NCBI RefSeq assembly: GCF_003688995.1
Contig: NZ_PENI01000010.1
Span: 1 to 64,000 of the forward strand
From: Streptomyces shenzhenensis
Lineage (GTDB): Bacteria; Actinomycetota; Actinomycetes; Streptomycetales; Streptomycetaceae
Length of the DNA stretch: 64,000 bases
Direction of reading: 5' to 3'
The translations under genes and the position numbers were made by a program. The notes beneath the pieces were generated by a model. That model was not told where the DNA came from. It saw only the letters and a program-made list of their open reading frames with translations, and did not search any database. Every line of letters begins with the position of its first letter. Within the stretch, counting starts at the first letter, position 1. Of this stretch, positions 22,151 through 30,545 are shown piece after piece.

Positions 22151-23695
22151 ATGACCTCCACCGAGACCCAACCCGCACCGCCCACGGCACCGACCACGGC
22201 ACCACCCCCTGCTCAGCCCGCCGCGGGCGACCGGCGCCGCTGGTACGCGCTGGCGATCGTGATGACCGCGGCCTTCATGGACCTGGTCGACGTCACCATC
22301 GTCAACATCGCGATCCCGTCGATCCAGCGGGACGCCGGCGCCTCCTTCAGCCAGATCCAGTGGATAACGGCCGGTTACGCCCTCGCCTTCGCGGCCGGCC
22401 TGATCACCGGCGGGCGCCTCGGTGACATCCACGGCCGCAAGCGGCTCTTCCTCGTCGGCATCGGCGGCTTCACCCTCGCGTCCGCGCTGTGCGGCTTCGC
22501 CGTGAACCCCGAGATGCTGGTCGCCTCCCGCCTCCTGCAGGGCGCGATGGCGGCGCTGATGGTGCCGCAGGTCCTGTCGATCGTGCACGCCACCTTCCCG
22601 GCGCACGAGCGTGGCAAGGTCTTCGGGCTCTTCGGCGCGATCGTCGGACTCGGCGCCGTGTCCGGACCGCTCCTCGGCGCGCTGCTGACCGAGTGGAACC
22701 TGTTCGGCCTTGAGTGGCGGCCCATCTTCCTGATCAACCTGCCGGTCGGTGTCGTGGCCTTCCTGCTCGGGCGGCGGTTCATCACGGAGTCACGCGCCCC
22801 GCGGGCCCTCAAGCTGGACCTGGTCGGTGTCGCACTGGTCACACTGGGCCTGCTGATGCTGCTCTACCCGCTCACCCGCGGCCGTGAGCTGGGCTGGCCG
22901 CTGTGGGGTCAGCTGTCGATGGCCGGTGCGCTCGTCGTCTTCGCGGTGCTGGTGGCGTACGAGCGGCGCAAGGGCGCGCGGGACGGCTCGCCGCTGGTCG
23001 AACTGTCGCTGTTCAGGGTGAAGAGCTTCGCGGCGGGCATCGCGGTGCAGACCGTGTTCGGGCTCGCGCTCGGCATCTTCTTCCTGGTGTGGACGCTGTA
23101 CATGCAGACGGGCCTGGGCTGGAGCCCGCTGCGCGCCGGTCTGACCGGCGTGCCCTTCTCGATCGCCGTCTCCACCGCGGCCGGCCTCTCGGTCCAGAAG
23201 CTGGTGCCGCGCTTCGGCCGCGGGGTGCTCCAGGCGGGCGCGCTGGTGATGGCACTGGGCGTGCTGCTCTACCTCGCCGAGTCCGAGCGGTACGGCCTTG
23301 GCATCGCCCCCTGGCAGATGGCGCTGCCGCTGGTCGTCATGGGCGTCGGCATGGGCCTGATCGTCGCCCCGCTGACCGACGCCGTGCTCTCGGAGGTGCC
23401 GCGCGAGCACGCCGGCTCGGCCTCCGGGCTGATCAACACTGTCCAGCAGATGGGCAACGCGCTCGGCCTCGGCCTGGTGTCGGTGGTGTTCTTCGGAGTG
23501 ATCGACGACGGACTGGCCCCCGCCCAGGTGGGTCCGGCCTTCGTGCACGCCTTCCAGCACGCGCTGGGCTGGGTGGCCGCCGTCCTGGGCGCCATCTTCC
23601 TGCTGATGTTCGCGCTGCCGCGGCGGCCGGCGCAGCACAGGGAGGGGGCCGAGCCGGCCCTGTCGGTGGAGCAGGAGCCGGAACTCGTGGGGTGA
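22151..23695 (+). CDS. DHA2-family MFS transporter
   Basis: The 514-aa protein starts at the ATG at 22,151 and has the 14-helix DHA2 pattern. Motif D1 (AAFMDLVDVTIVNIAIPSIQ) is in helix 1, GGRLGDIHGRKRLF after helix 2, and GAIVGLGAVSGPLLGALL as motif C in helix 5. It has a Pro/Thr-rich cytoplasmic N terminus and a short acidic C terminus. It is distinct from the transporter at 14,700. It shares its promoter region with the divergent WYL regulator and is followed by a strong terminator. Confidence 0.9.
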   Translation: MTSTETQPAPPTAPTTAPPPAQPAAGDRRRWYALAIVMTAAFMDLVDVTIVNIAIPSIQRDAGASFSQIQWITAGYALAFAAGLITGGRLGDIHGRKRLFLVGIGGFTLASALCGFAVNPEMLVASRLLQGAMAALMVPQVLSIVHATFPAHERGKVFGLFGAIVGLGAVSGPLLGALLTEWNLFGLEWRPIFLINLPVGVVAFLLGRRFITESRAPRALKLDLVGVALVTLGLLMLLYPLTRGRELGWPLWGQLSMAGALVVFAVLVAYERRKGARDGSPLVELSLFRVKSFAAGIAVQTVFGLALGIFFLVWTLYMQTGLGWSPLRAGLTGVPFSIAVSTAAGLSVQKLVPRFGRGVLQAGALVMALGVLLYLAESERYGLGIAPWQMALPLVVMGVGMGLIVAPLTDAVLSEVPREHAGSASGLINTVQQMGNALGLGLVSVVFFGVIDDGLAPAQVGPAFVHAFQHALGWVAAVLGAIFLLMFALPRRPAQHREGAEPALSVEQEPELVG

Positions 23696-23713
23696 ACCCC
23701 CGCCGGGCGTCCT

Positions 23714-23757
23714 GAGCCGTGCCGGAAATGCCCTGCGGGGCGTCTCCGGCACGGCTC
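23714..23757 (+). terminator. terminator of the DHA2 transporter gene
   Basis: GAGCCGTGCCGG (23,714-23,725) pairs perfectly with CCGGCACGGCTC (23,746-23,757), 18 bp past the transporter stop and ahead of the fru operon promoter. Confidence 0.65.
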
Positions 23758-23792
23758 GAAGTCCGTTCATGCCCGGATGAAGTCTGAACCTG

Positions 23793-23821
23793 TTTACTTT
23801 TCGGAAATACGGGCGTAGCCT
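23793..23821 (+). promoter_or_regulatory. putative fru operon promoter
   Basis: TTTACT and TAGCCT are separated by 17 bp, 45 bp before the fruR start. Both are acceptable -35/-10 hexamers for the housekeeping sigma factor. The surrounding sequence is unusually AT-rich for this genome. Confidence 0.4.
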
Positions 23822-23865
23822 CCAGGCGAAACCACACGTTCGGGCAAGGTCGGAGGTAAGCGGGC

Positions 23866-24627
23866 ATGTACGCACCGGAGCGACAGCAGGAGATCCTCCG
23901 ACTCGCCCGTGAAGGCGGCCGGGTCGACGTGGTGTCGCTGGCCGAGGAGTTCCAGGTCACCGCGGAGACGATCCGCCGTGACCTGAAGGCCCTCGACCGG
24001 GCCGGTCTGGTCCGCCGGGTGCACGGCGGCGCCATCCCGGCCGGACGCCTCGACTTCGAGCCGGACCTCGCCGAGCGCGAGTCCACGGCCGCCGACGAGA
24101 AGGACCGCATCGCCAAGGCGGCCCTCGCCGAACTGCCGGCCGAGGGCACGCTCATCCTCGACGCCGGCTCCACGGTGGCTCGGTTCGCCGCGGCCATCCC
24201 GCTGGAGGCACAGCTCACGGTCGTCACGCACAGCCTGCCGATCGCGGCGCGCCTCGCCGACCATCCGGGCATCCAGCTCCATCTGGTCGGCGGGCGGGTC
24301 CGGCACCGTACCCGGGCCGCCGTGGACGCCTGGGCACTGCGCGCCTACGGCGAGATCCGCGCCGACCTGCTGTTCGTCGCCGCCAACGGCTTCTCGACCG
24401 AGCACGGTCTGACCACCCCCGACCTCGCCGAGGCGGCGGTCAAAGCCGCGGCGGTCGCCGCGGCCCGCCGTGTGGTCCTGCTCGCCGACTCCGGCAAGCA
24501 CGGCCAGGAGCACTTCGCCCGCTTCGGCGACCTGAGCGACGTCGACCTGCTGATCACCGACAGCGGGCTGAGCCCCGAGGACGCCACCGCCATCGAGTGC
24601 GGCGGCACGGAAGTGGTGCGCGCATGA
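23866..24627 (+). CDS. fruR: DeoR/GlpR-family repressor of the fructose operon
   Basis: The 253-aa product starts at the ATG at 23,866 after CGGAGG. Residues 1-57 are the DeoR helix-turn-helix (VDVVSLAEEFQVTAETIRRD). The DeoR_C sensor follows, with ILDAGSTVARFAA, ANGFSTEHGLTTPDLAEA and VVLLADSGKHGQEHF forming the sugar-phosphate pocket. As first gene of an operon with 1-phosphofructokinase and the fructose PTS, it most likely represses them and responds to fructose-1-phosphate. Its stop overlaps the fruK start (ATGA). Confidence 0.9.
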   Translation: MYAPERQQEILRLAREGGRVDVVSLAEEFQVTAETIRRDLKALDRAGLVRRVHGGAIPAGRLDFEPDLAERESTAADEKDRIAKAALAELPAEGTLILDAGSTVARFAAAIPLEAQLTVVTHSLPIAARLADHPGIQLHLVGGRVRHRTRAAVDAWALRAYGEIRADLLFVAANGFSTEHGLTTPDLAEAAVKAAAVAAARRVVLLADSGKHGQEHFARFGDLSDVDLLITDSGLSPEDATAIECGGTEVVRA

Positions 24628-25571
24628 TCCTCACCGTCACGCCCAACCCGTCCCTGGACCGCACCTACGAGGTTCCCGCGCTGGAACGCGGCGAGGTCAT
24701 CCGCGCCACCGGCGAGCGCATGGACCCCGGCGGCAAGGGCGTGAACGTCTCGCGCGCCGTGGCCGTCGCCGGCCGCCGCACGGTCGCCGTGCTGCCGCTG
24801 GGCGGCGCGCCGGGCGCGCTCGTCGCCGAACTGCTGGACGCGCAGGGCATCGAGGTCGCCCCGGTCCCGGTCGCCGGAGCCACCCGTTCGAACATCGCCC
24901 TCGCGGAGTCCGACGGGGTGCTCACGAAGATCAACGCGCCCGGGCCCGAGCTGTCGGCGGCCGAGCAGGAACTGCTGCTGGAGACGGTGCGCGCGCAGTC
25001 CCGGCTGGCGGACTGGATCGCCTGCTGCGGCAGCCTGCCGCGCGGGCTCGCCCCCGCCTGGTACGCCGACCTGGTCGCGCGGGCGCACGCCGTCGGTGCC
25101 CGTATCGCGCTGGACACCTCCGGCCCGGCCCTGCTGGCGGCGCTGCGCGAACGCCCGGACGTGGTGAAGCCGAACGCCGAGGAACTGGCGGAGGCCGTGG
25201 GACGGCCCCTGGCGACGGTCGGCGACGCGGTGAAGGCGGCCGAGGAACTGCGCGAGAAGGGCGCGCGGGCCGTGCTCGCGAGCCTCGGCGCCGACGGGCA
25301 GCTGCTCGTGGACGGTGCGGGCGCCTGGTTCGGCAGCGCCCGCGTGGACGTCGTACGCAGCAATGTCGGCGCGGGCGACGCGTCCCTGGCCGGTTTCCTG
25401 ATCGCGGGCGGCAGCGGCCCCGAGGCGCTGGCCTCGGCCGTCGCGCACGGTGCCGCGGCCGTCCAGCTGCCCGGCAGCGTGATGCCGACGCCGGCCGACC
25501 TGGACCCGGCGGCGGTGACGGTCACGGCGGAACTCCCGACGGACCGCGAACTCAGGGAGCCGGTGTCATGA
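24624..25571 (+). CDS. fruK: 1-phosphofructokinase
   Basis: The 315-aa PfkB-family kinase starts at an ATG that overlaps the fruR stop by 4 nt. N-terminal ILTVTPNPSLDRTYEV and GGKGVNVSRAVAVAG bind the sugar phosphate. C-terminal VGAGDASLAGFLIAGG carries the catalytic Asp and the anion hole. It phosphorylates fructose-1-phosphate, the product of the FruA PTS, to fructose-1,6-bisphosphate with ATP in the cytoplasm. It is translationally coupled to fruR and, through a small ORF, to fruA. Confidence 0.93.
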   Translation: MILTVTPNPSLDRTYEVPALERGEVIRATGERMDPGGKGVNVSRAVAVAGRRTVAVLPLGGAPGALVAELLDAQGIEVAPVPVAGATRSNIALAESDGVLTKINAPGPELSAAEQELLLETVRAQSRLADWIACCGSLPRGLAPAWYADLVARAHAVGARIALDTSGPALLAALRERPDVVKPNAEELAEAVGRPLATVGDAVKAAEELREKGARAVLASLGADGQLLVDGAGAWFGSARVDVVRSNVGAGDASLAGFLIAGGSGPEALASAVAHGAAAVQLPGSVMPTPADLDPAAVTVTAELPTDRELREPVS

Positions 25572-25762
25572 ACCCGCGTACGACCCCTCCGAGGGCCCAC
25601 GCCCGCGAACCGGACCGTAACCGGATCCGGCGAGGCGCTCCGGCACTGGCCGGCGCCACCCCCGTCGACCCCCACAGCACTTCCGTCGCCCCCCACACCC
25701 CCGTCCCCACTCCCGCACACCCGATTCCCCGGGCGATACGCGAGCGAAGGAGCCCGCGATGA
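25568..25762 (+). CDS. 64-codon ORF bridging fruK and fruA by ATGA overlaps
   Basis: The ATG at 25,568 overlaps the fruK stop as ATGA, and the TGA at 25,760-25,762 overlaps the fruA ATG as ATGA. Without it there would be a 187-bp gap between the two fru genes. The product would be Pro/Arg-rich with no recognisable domain. Third-position GC is high but not decisive. It may be a real small protein, a coupling ORF whose translation delivers ribosomes to fruA, or chance. fruA also has its own GAAGGAG. Confidence 0.35.
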   Translation: MNPRTTPPRAHAREPDRNRIRRGAPALAGATPVDPHSTSVAPHTPVPTPAHPIPRAIRERRSPR

Positions 25763-27855
25763 GCGACATGATCACCGCGGACCTGGTCGATCTCGACCTG
25801 TCCGCCGACACCAAGGAAGCGGCGGCACGTGCCCTCGCCGAGCGCATGGTGGCCCTGGGCCGGGTGACCGACCTGGCAGGCTTCCTCGCCGACGTGGCCG
25901 CCCGTGAGGCGCAGATGCCGACCGGCCTGGACGGCGGCATCGGCATCCCGCACTGCCGCAGCGAGCACGTCACCGAGCCGACGCTGGCCTTCGGGCGCAG
26001 CGCCGCCGGGATCGACTTCGGCGCGGCGGACGGCCCGGCCGACCTGGTCTTCCTGATCGCGGCGCCGGCCGGTGCCGACGACGCCCACCTCACGATTCTG
26101 TCCTCGCTCGCCCGGAAGCTGATGAACGCCGAGTTCACGTCCGCGCTGCGGTCGGCGGCCGACCCGGAGACGGCGGCGGCGCTGATCCGCGGGGACGAGC
26201 CGCCGACGGCGCAGCCGGCCGCGGACGACACCGCCGTGGCGCCGGCGGCGGCCTCCGCCGGCGCCACGGCGGGCAGTGCGGCCGCCCAGGACGCCCCCGC
26301 GCCGAACACCTCGGACCAGGGCGCCGCGGACGGGGCTTCCGGGCCGGCGGAGCAGCCGTTCCGTATCGTCGCCGTCACCTCCTGCCCGACCGGCATCGCC
26401 CACACCTACATGGCCGCCGAGTCGCTGGAGAACGCGGGCCGCGAGGCGGGCGTCGAGGTCGTCGTCGAGCCACAGGGCTCGGCCGGCTTCACCCGGCTCG
26501 ACCCGGCCGTGATCGCGGCGGCCGACGCCGTGATCTTCGCGCACGACGTGCCCGTCCGCGAGAAGGACCGCTTCGCCGGCAAGCCGACCGTCGACGTCGG
26601 TGTGAAGGCGGGCATCAACCGCCCCGGCGAGCTGATCGCCGAGGTCCGCGACAAGGCCGCGCGCGGCGAGGTGACGGCCGCCGCCAGGCCGGACGGCAGC
26701 CCGGTCGAGCGCTCCGGCGACGCCACCGAGGGCTACGGCACCCGGCTTCGCAAGTGGCTGATGTCCGGCGTCAGTTACATGGTCCCGTTCGTCGCCGCGG
26801 GCGGTCTGCTCATCGCCCTCGGCTTCGCGATCGGCGGCTACGAGATCAACAAGGCGCCGTCGGTCATGGACCACTTCGTGTGGACCCAGGCCGACAGCTG
26901 GGGCGCGCTGCTGTTCCAGATCGGCGGCGTGGCCTTCGGCTTCCTGGTCCCGGTGCTGGCCGGCTACATCGCCTACGGCATGGCGGACCGCCCCGGACTC
27001 GTCCCCGGCTTCGTCGGCGGCGCGATCTCCCTCACCATCAACGCCGGTTTCCTCGGCGGTCTTGCGGCCGGTCTGATCGCCGGTGGTGTGGTGCTGGCGA
27101 TCCAGAAGATCGACATCCCGGCGGCGTTGCGCGGCATCATGCCGGTGGTGGTGATCCCGCTGATCTCCTCGGCGGTCGTCGGATTCCTGATGTTCGTCGT
27201 GATCGGCAAGCCCATCGCCTCCGCGCAGAAGGGCATGACCGACTGGCTCAACGGCCTCAGCGGCACCAACGCCATCCTGCTGGGCGCACTGCTCGGCCTG
27301 ATGATGTGCTTCGACCTCGGCGGTCCGGTCAACAAGGTCGCCTACACCTTCGCCACGGCCGGCATCGCGGTCGCGAGCCCCAGCGACTCCGCGATGAAGA
27401 TCATGGCCGCGGTGATGGCGGCCGGCATGGTGCCGCCGCTGGCGATGGCGCTCGCCACGACCGTGCGCGGCAGGCTCTTCACACAGACCGAGCGCGAGAA
27501 CGGCAAGGCGGCCTGGGTGCTGGGCGCCTCCTTCATCTCGGAGGGCGCGATCCCGTTCGCTGCGGCGGACCCGCTGCGCGTCATCCCGTCCTCGATGGTC
27601 GGCGGCGCGGTCACCGGCGCCCTGTCGATGGCCTTCGACGCCACCCTGCGCGCTCCGCACGGCGGCATCTTCGTGGTCCCGCTGATCGGCAACCCGCTGC
27701 TCTACCTGGTCGCCATCGCGGCCGGCGTGTGCGTCACGACGGCGCTGGTCGTCCTCCTCAAGGGCATGCGCAGGCCGACCCCGGCGGGCACCGCCGAACC
27801 GGCGGCGAACCCGTCCACGGCGTCGGCACAGACGAAGCAGGCGGTGGCGGCGTAG
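25759..27855 (+). CDS. fruA: fructose-specific PTS enzyme IIABC
   Basis: The 698-aa protein carries three PTS modules in order. EIIA is at about 5-145, with active His65 in GIGIPHCRSEH. An Ala/Pro linker follows. EIIB is at about 200-300, with active Cys209 in AVTSCPTGIAHTYMAAESLE. EIIC is a membrane domain from about 330 to 675, with WLMSGVSYMVPFVAAGGLLI and further helices. It imports fructose and phosphorylates it to fructose-1-phosphate using phosphate relayed from HPr. GAAGGAG precedes the ATG. It is the last gene of fruR-fruK-fruA, and a hairpin at 27,920 follows. Confidence 0.95.
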   Translation: MSDMITADLVDLDLSADTKEAAARALAERMVALGRVTDLAGFLADVAAREAQMPTGLDGGIGIPHCRSEHVTEPTLAFGRSAAGIDFGAADGPADLVFLIAAPAGADDAHLTILSSLARKLMNAEFTSALRSAADPETAAALIRGDEPPTAQPAADDTAVAPAAASAGATAGSAAAQDAPAPNTSDQGAADGASGPAEQPFRIVAVTSCPTGIAHTYMAAESLENAGREAGVEVVVEPQGSAGFTRLDPAVIAAADAVIFAHDVPVREKDRFAGKPTVDVGVKAGINRPGELIAEVRDKAARGEVTAAARPDGSPVERSGDATEGYGTRLRKWLMSGVSYMVPFVAAGGLLIALGFAIGGYEINKAPSVMDHFVWTQADSWGALLFQIGGVAFGFLVPVLAGYIAYGMADRPGLVPGFVGGAISLTINAGFLGGLAAGLIAGGVVLAIQKIDIPAALRGIMPVVVIPLISSAVVGFLMFVVIGKPIASAQKGMTDWLNGLSGTNAILLGALLGLMMCFDLGGPVNKVAYTFATAGIAVASPSDSAMKIMAAVMAAGMVPPLAMALATTVRGRLFTQTERENGKAAWVLGASFISEGAIPFAAADPLRVIPSSMVGGAVTGALSMAFDATLRAPHGGIFVVPLIGNPLLYLVAIAAGVCVTTALVVLLKGMRRPTPAGTAEPAANPSTASAQTKQAVAA

Positions 27856-27919
27856 ACGCCGACACTCCTGTCCGTTTAATGGTGTTGTGCGTGATTCATG
27901 GCACCTGCGAGATAACTCA

Positions 27920-27945
27920 CGGTCCGGGCCATAAGGTCCGGACCG
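27920..27945 (+). terminator. inverted repeat after fruA
   Basis: CGGTCCGG and CCGGACCG form an 8-bp stem (27,920-27,927 and 27,938-27,945) 65 bp past the fruA stop. It is probably the operon terminator. It lies only 20 bp before the next start, so an operator role is also possible. Confidence 0.45.
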
Positions 27946-27963
27946 TGGTGTCTACTGGGGCGC

Positions 27964-28215
27964 ATGCCTGATGACGTCTCGATCCTCGCGATGCTCGGCG
28001 TGACCCTGTTGGTCCTGGCGGCGGTCGCCTGGACGGCCGTGCTGGTGCTCCTGCTGCGCCGGGCCCGCTCCGAGTGCGCCGCCAGGCGTTCGGGGCGCGG
28101 CCTGCCCGGCTTCCCGCGCCCGCGCCAGGCGGCCCCTCCCCTGGAGGCCGTCGAACTGACCCCCGCGGAACAGGACGCGTTCGCGGGCCTGGTACGGCGG
28201 CTCGGCCGACGCTGA
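27964..28215 (+). CDS. small single-pass membrane protein
   Basis: The 83-aa product starts at the ATG at 27,964, without a clear RBS. Residues 7-31 (LAMLGVTLLVLAAVAWTAVL and on) form one transmembrane helix. It is followed by an Arg-rich stretch that should be cytoplasmic and a short C-terminal helix, LTPAEQDAFAGLVRRLGRR. I do not recognise a named family. Codon use is typical of the genome and the gene is flanked by fruA and a convergent gene at 28,259. Confidence 0.55.
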   Translation: MPDDVSILAMLGVTLLVLAAVAWTAVLVLLLRRARSECAARRSGRGLPGFPRPRQAAPPLEAVELTPAEQDAFAGLVRRLGRR

Positions 28216-28258
28216 CCAGGGCCGCGCGGCCGCCTGTCGCGCCTGGGCGCGGGCGCGC

Positions 28259-29005
28259 TCAGATCCGGCGGGCCGCCCGGCGCTCCATGGCGGCGCGGGC
28301 CGCGTCCTCCGTGGCGTACACCTCGCACATATGGCGTCCGTCCGGTGTCGCCGTGTGCTCGACCTCCCACAGGGAGAGTTCGCTGCCGTCGCACAGCAGG
28401 AACGCGTGCTCGTAGAGCGAGAAGCCGGGCCTCGCCCGGCCGGGCTGCCCCGGGCGGCCGAAGGCCTGGGATATCTGGTGCGCGAACGCCGTCGTGAGCA
28501 GCGCGGCCGTCTCCGGGTCCGGCCGGTCCGCGTTCTCCGCGCGGCGCAGCAGCCGGCGCGCATGGTCCGCGGAGTCGTCCGGGATGTACGCGTGCCGCGG
28601 CGCGGGGACCGGCGGCAACTGGACCAGCACCGGCAGCTCGAAGTCCGGGTCGTCGGACGGCAGCGGCAGCCGGGCGGTGGCGGCGTGCAGCTCCTCCTCG
28701 TCCGCGTACACCTCGTGCTGCGGCTCGCTGCCGGGCGCGGTGTTGTGCACCAGCTCCCAGAGCGTGACCGCGGAGCCGTCCGTGAGCAGCCAGGTGTGCC
28801 GGTACGTCTCCCGGTGCAGGCCGGCGCTGTGGTGGGCGGAGTGCAGCGAACCGTCGTGCGCCAGCGCGCAGTCGAGCCGCTGGATCGTCTCGTCGGGCAG
28901 TTCGAAGGAGTTCAGGGCACGGCCGAGGAGCCGCGCGAGGTGCTCCTCCGGAGACTCGGGCGACTCGGCTGCTTCGCACGCTGCCGTCTCGTACGGAACG
29001 CTCAA
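28259..29005 (-). CDS. streptomycete-specific protein (DUF6227-like)
   Basis: The 248-aa product starts at a TTG at 29,005, supported by GGGAGAAGCC just upstream. Two similar halves are visible. ETYRHTWLLTDGSAVTLWEL, then EVYADEEELHAA, is echoed by YEHAFLLCDGSELSLWEVEH, then CEVYATEDAARAA, so the protein is an internal duplication of a roughly 100-residue unit. From memory it resembles DUF6227, a Streptomyces-restricted family without a known role. It is acidic and soluble, without a signal peptide. Confidence 0.7.
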   Translation of the reverse strand: MSVPYETAACEAAESPESPEEHLARLLGRALNSFELPDETIQRLDCALAHDGSLHSAHHSAGLHRETYRHTWLLTDGSAVTLWELVHNTAPGSEPQHEVYADEEELHAATARLPLPSDDPDFELPVLVQLPPVPAPRHAYIPDDSADHARRLLRRAENADRPDPETAALLTTAFAHQISQAFGRPGQPGRARPGFSLYEHAFLLCDGSELSLWEVEHTATPDGRHMCEVYATEDAARAAMERRAARRI

Positions 29006-29062
29006 GGCTTCTCCCGGCGTTGCTGCATGTCACCTTGTGGGTGCATACCGTAGCCCCTCGAT

Positions 29063-29077
29063 CGGACATCATGTCCG
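29063..29077. promoter_or_regulatory. perfect 15-bp palindrome upstream of the DUF6227-like gene
   Basis: CGGACATCATGTCCG is a perfect 7-1-7 inverted repeat 58 bp above the TTG start at 29,005. It is a candidate operator. No dedicated regulator is adjacent. The remaining 29,078-29,257 holds no gene. Confidence 0.4.
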
Positions 29078-29257
29078 GGAACCGAGAAAACGTACGCCGC
29101 GAAAACGCGCGGGCCGCTGGGAAAGTTCCCACACGACCCGACGTCCCGTCAAAAACCCCTGGTCGGACGGCACTTCGCGGCTGGGCGGCGGGGGAGGCGG
29201 CACGACCGGGATGTCGTACTCGCCGCCGACCGCCGCGCCCACCTCGCCCTGTCCCGC

Positions 29258-30286
29258 CTACCGTGTGCCGTACAGCTCCTCGTACGACGGCCACGCTCCG
29301 CCCGGTCCGGCCACCGGCTCGGCCGACCGCAGGGCCTTCACGATCGCGCGCGTCACGACGTCGGCACCGGCCGCGAGGATCTCGTTGAGTGCGAGCGGGT
29401 TCCCGGCGTCGAGCGGACGCTCCCCGGTGGCCAGCCCGAACACCGTGTCGCCGTCGTTGAGCAGATGCACCGGCCGCACGGCCCGCGCGATGCCGTCGTG
29501 AGCGGTGCCCGCCATCTTCTGCGCCTGCGCCTTCGACAGGTCAGCGTCGGTGGCGACCACGGCCAGCGTGGTGTTGAGCGGCGGCGCCTGGTTCCGCGCC
29601 GCGGCCTCGGACAGGCGCCGGCCCGCGGCCTCGTGGACAGGTGCCTCCGGATACGTCACCCGCCCCTGGAACAACTCCCCGTACAGCACGCCCGTCCGCG
29701 GATCCAGCGCCGATCCCGCGGCGTTGGCGACCACCAGCGCGGCCACCGTGATCCCGGAGTCGAGGACCGTGCTCGCGGTGCCGATCCCGCCCTTGAGCTG
29801 CCCCACCACGGCGCCCGTACCGGCACCCACGCACCCCTCGGCCACGGGCGAGCCGGGGGCGGTGGCCGCGGCGGCCTCGACCGCGGCGCGCCCCGTGGCC
29901 GCGTCCGGGCGCGCCCGGAAGTCGCCGCCTCGCCCGAGGTCGAAGACACAGGCGGCGGGCACCACCGGCACGACGTGTGCGGGATCCGCCCCGACCCGCA
30001 CCCCGCGCCCCCGTTCCTCCAGCCAGGCCATCACACCGGAGGCCGCGTCGAGCCCGTACGCGCTGCCGCCGGTGAGCACGACCGCCTCGACCGTGCGCAC
30101 CAGGTTGCGCGGGTCCAGAGCGTCGGTCTCCTTCGTGCCGGGCCCGCCGCCGCGCACGTCCACGGCGGCCACGGCACCGCCCTCCGGGGCGAGGACGACC
30201 GTGGTGCCGGTGAGCAGTCCACCGCCGGTACGGGTGGCGTGTCCCACCCGAAGCCCGGCGACGTCCGTCAATGCGTCAACTGTCAT
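29258..30286 (-). CDS. P1-family peptidase (DmpA-like aminopeptidase)
   Basis: The 342-aa product belongs to the self-processing P1/S58 (DmpA, L-aminopeptidase/D-esterase) family. Visible motifs are the N-terminal TDVAGLRVGHAT, VLTGGSAYGLDAASGVM, and the cleavage-site region PPLNTTLAVVATDADLSK, where the nucleophilic residue becomes the N terminus of the beta chain. VGAGTGAVVGQLKGGIGTAS lies before it. The enzyme removes N-terminal residues from peptides or amides. The start is an ATG at 30,286. The gene is monocistronic. Confidence 0.88.
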   Translation of the reverse strand: MTVDALTDVAGLRVGHATRTGGGLLTGTTVVLAPEGGAVAAVDVRGGGPGTKETDALDPRNLVRTVEAVVLTGGSAYGLDAASGVMAWLEERGRGVRVGADPAHVVPVVPAACVFDLGRGGDFRARPDAATGRAAVEAAAATAPGSPVAEGCVGAGTGAVVGQLKGGIGTASTVLDSGITVAALVVANAAGSALDPRTGVLYGELFQGRVTYPEAPVHEAAGRRLSEAAARNQAPPLNTTLAVVATDADLSKAQAQKMAGTAHDGIARAVRPVHLLNDGDTVFGLATGERPLDAGNPLALNEILAAGADVVTRAIVKALRSAEPVAGPGGAWPSYEELYGTR

Positions 30287-30390
30287 GCCGGCCAGTCTCC
30301 CCCGGGCACGGGTCCCCGGCGCCGGGGCGTCGGAGGGCGCGGCCGGGGCGGGCGCAGCTGGGGGTGCCGGGCAGGAACGGGTGCGGTTGG

Positions 30391-30432
30391 GGTGGCAGGT
30401 GGCAGGTGGCAGGTGGCAGGTGGCAGGTGGCA
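30391..30432. repeat. 7-bp tandem repeat, six copies
   Basis: GGTGGCA is repeated six times without error and followed by GGTGG, in the 259-bp gap between the P1 peptidase and LtrA genes. It is a simple sequence repeat likely to vary in copy number between strains. No gene covers it. Confidence 0.85.
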
Positions 30433-30545
30433 GGTGGTCGTGGCCGGAGCCGGCTGGGGTGCCGGGCCGTGGAGCGCGATCCGCGGCGGCCGATGGCGGG
30501 CAGCGGCGGGGAGGCGGCGTAGGGCGGGGGACGCGGCCCGCGGCG

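Noticed and set aside
20909..23695. Long frame running into the DHA2 transporter from 20,909
   Set aside because: The first 414 codons are antisense to the WYL regulator and the intergenic repeats. The transporter clearly starts at 22,151.
30391..30432. Possible CRISPR or structured repeat
   Set aside because: The unit is 7 bp with no spacers. It is a simple tandem repeat.
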